From positions 372,001-436,000 of the forward strand of contig NZ_CP150886.1 of NCBI RefSeq assembly GCF_038050375.1: a DNA stretch of 64,000 nt. The letters are read 5' to 3'. Made by a program: the position numbers and the translations under genes. The stretch comes from Okeanomitos corallinicola TIOX110. GTDB taxonomy: Bacteria > Cyanobacteriota > Cyanobacteriia > Cyanobacteriales > Nostocaceae. A model generated the notes under the pieces. It did no database searches. It saw only the letters and a list, made by a program, of their open reading frames with translations, and was not told where the DNA came from. Position 1 is the stretch's first letter. Each line of letters starts with the position of its first letter. Of the stretch, positions 63,066 to 64,000 are shown one piece after another.

Positions 63066-64000
63066 ATGATTAGAATTCTTGACTCAACTTTAAGAGAAGG
63101 TGAACAAACGCCAGGGGTATATTTTTCTCCTGATAAAAAATTATATATTGCTCAAATGCTAGATCAGATTGGGGTTGATATTATTGAAGTTGGAAATCCT
63201 GCTGTAGATAATGAAATTGCCTTAGCTATTCAACAAATTGCTCATGCTGGCTTGAAAGCAAAAATTGGCGCTCATTCACTATGTAGAATAGATAATGTGC
63301 AAAAGGCTTTAGATTGTGGAGTGAATTTTTTAGGTATATTTTTTAGTGTTTCTCAAAAAAGATTAGAAAATGATTATAATATCTGTTTAAATCAAGCAAT
63401 TGAGAAAATAGTAGAAGTAATTAGTTATGCAAAATTACAACAACCGGATTTACTAATTAGATATACACTAGAGGATACTGTGCGATCGCCGATAGAAAAT
63501 GTTATTGATGCGGCTAGTGCAGCGGTAAAAGCGGGAGCGAATATCATTAGTATTGCCGATACCACAGGTTACGCTACACCATTTCATCCCTATCGCAGTA
63601 TTTATTTTCATGTTCAAACTTTAAAAGCAGAATTAGGAAATCTTGGGTTATTTCCGCAAATAGAAGTACATTGTCATAATGACAAAGGTTTAGCATTAGC
63701 AAATGCCCTAGATGCTTATCGAGCAGGTGCTGATATTATTGATGTAGCTATCATGGGACTAGGAGAAAGAGCAGGAGTGGTTGATTTAGCAGAATTACTC
63801 ATAAATTTAATAGATATGGGAGAAGAAGAAAAACTCTGGCAACTTACCTATTTAAGTAATTTATATAATTTTGTGAGTGAAAATTCTCATATTCCTATTC
63901 CTCCCCATCAACCAATAACGGGTAAAAATGCCTTTACTCATTATGCAGGTGTTCATGTTAAAGCTATAGCTAAAGATGAGAGATTATATCAAAGTTTAGA
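63066..64000 (+). CDS. Homocitrate/2-isopropylmalate synthase-like protein (3' end outside window)
   Basis: At least 311 residues, frame open to the end of the window. LDSTLREGEQTPGVYFSPDK is the N-terminal DRE-TIM-barrel metallolyase signature, with EVHCHNDKGLALANALDA providing the HxH metal ligands. TRYTLEDTVRSP-like and GLGERAGVVDLAEL also fit. Candidates are NifV (homocitrate for nitrogenase cofactor), LeuA/CimA relatives, or HphA-type benzylmalate synthase used for homo-aromatic amino acids of cyanopeptides. I lean to NifV/HphA-like. The following genes would tell. Confidence 0.85.
   Translation, partial: MIRILDSTLREGEQTPGVYFSPDKKLYIAQMLDQIGVDIIEVGNPAVDNEIALAIQQIAHAGLKAKIGAHSLCRIDNVQKALDCGVNFLGIFFSVSQKRLENDYNICLNQAIEKIVEVISYAKLQQPDLLIRYTLEDTVRSPIENVIDAASAAVKAGANIISIADTTGYATPFHPYRSIYFHVQTLKAELGNLGLFPQIEVHCHNDKGLALANALDAYRAGADIIDVAIMGLGERAGVVDLAELLINLIDMGEEEKLWQLTYLSNLYNFVSENSHIPIPPHQPITGKNAFTHYAGVHVKAIAKDERLYQSL

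Overview
The window reads as chromosome of a filamentous, probably heterocyst-forming cyanobacterium (order Nostocales). It is AT-rich, carries many HIP1-type GCGATCGC sites, and holds typically cyanobacterial genes: a single-chain ferredoxin-dependent glutamate synthase, RNase E with a basic C-terminal hexa-arginine motif, DICT, DUF1822, DUF1830, DUF1997 and DUF4079 proteins, pentapeptide repeats, and many short interspersed repeats. The genus cannot be fixed from sequence reading alone; Anabaena/Dolichospermum-like is my guess.

Layout. 1-5.2 kb: ftsY (5' end missing), a GAF-PP2C phosphatase and a His-rich COG0523 metallochaperone GTPase. 5.2-6.9 kb: a dtd gene split by a small mobile element and truncated, then a run of short hairpin-terminated units that look like a tandem sRNA array, ending just before an agmatinase-family gene (6.9-7.9 kb). 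8.2-14.3 kb: a five-gene minus-strand cluster: Gly/Cys-tailed protein, DUF2207-like membrane protein, sigma-70-like factor, DUF1822 protein, and a CHAT protease joined through one membrane segment to a periplasmic-binding-protein sensor. This is my best candidate for an undescribed signalling system. 14.3-24.7 kb: a glycosyltransferase relic, polysaccharide deacetylase, Fd-GOGAT, a secreted phosphodiester glycosidase and a cupin. 24.8-33.4 kb: an IscA-like protein, the str operon (rpsL-rpsG-fusA-tuf-rpsJ), a Lon-N protein, pheA and DUF1997.

33.5-35.7 kb is a complete IS4-family element with long inverted repeats and a 10-bp target duplication. It is followed on the minus strand by rnhB, rne and a B12-binding radical SAM protein that contains an in-frame repeat insertion. 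42-49 kb holds small conserved genes, clpS, a CPBP protease, a pentapeptide-repeat protein, a DICT-HD protein and another radical SAM protein. 49.3-51.7 kb is a tandem duplication of a secreted-protein gene in which signal peptide, C-terminal anchor and flanks are nearly identical but the core has diverged.

52-64 kb: a promoter-driven sRNA candidate, DUF1830, an RsbQ-like hydrolase paired with a PAS-GAF-GGDEF cyclase, DUF4079, a response-regulator/histidine-kinase deletion chimera, a polytopic transporter, an intact TnpB element with a divergent ribbon-helix-helix gene, a cysteine-synthase stub, an ABC ATPase, an OmpR-type regulator, and the start of a homocitrate/isopropylmalate synthase-like gene running off the end.

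Two 180-bp elements (31484-31663 and 51699-51878) share both ends with the TnpB element and keep its 3' end, so they are deletion derivatives that may still encode the omega-RNA scaffold. Mobile DNA has shaped much of this window: broken genes (dtd, a glycosyltransferase, a cysteine synthase, a two-component pair) sit beside the elements or deletions that appear to have broken them. All family assignments come from reading motifs; no database search was possible.
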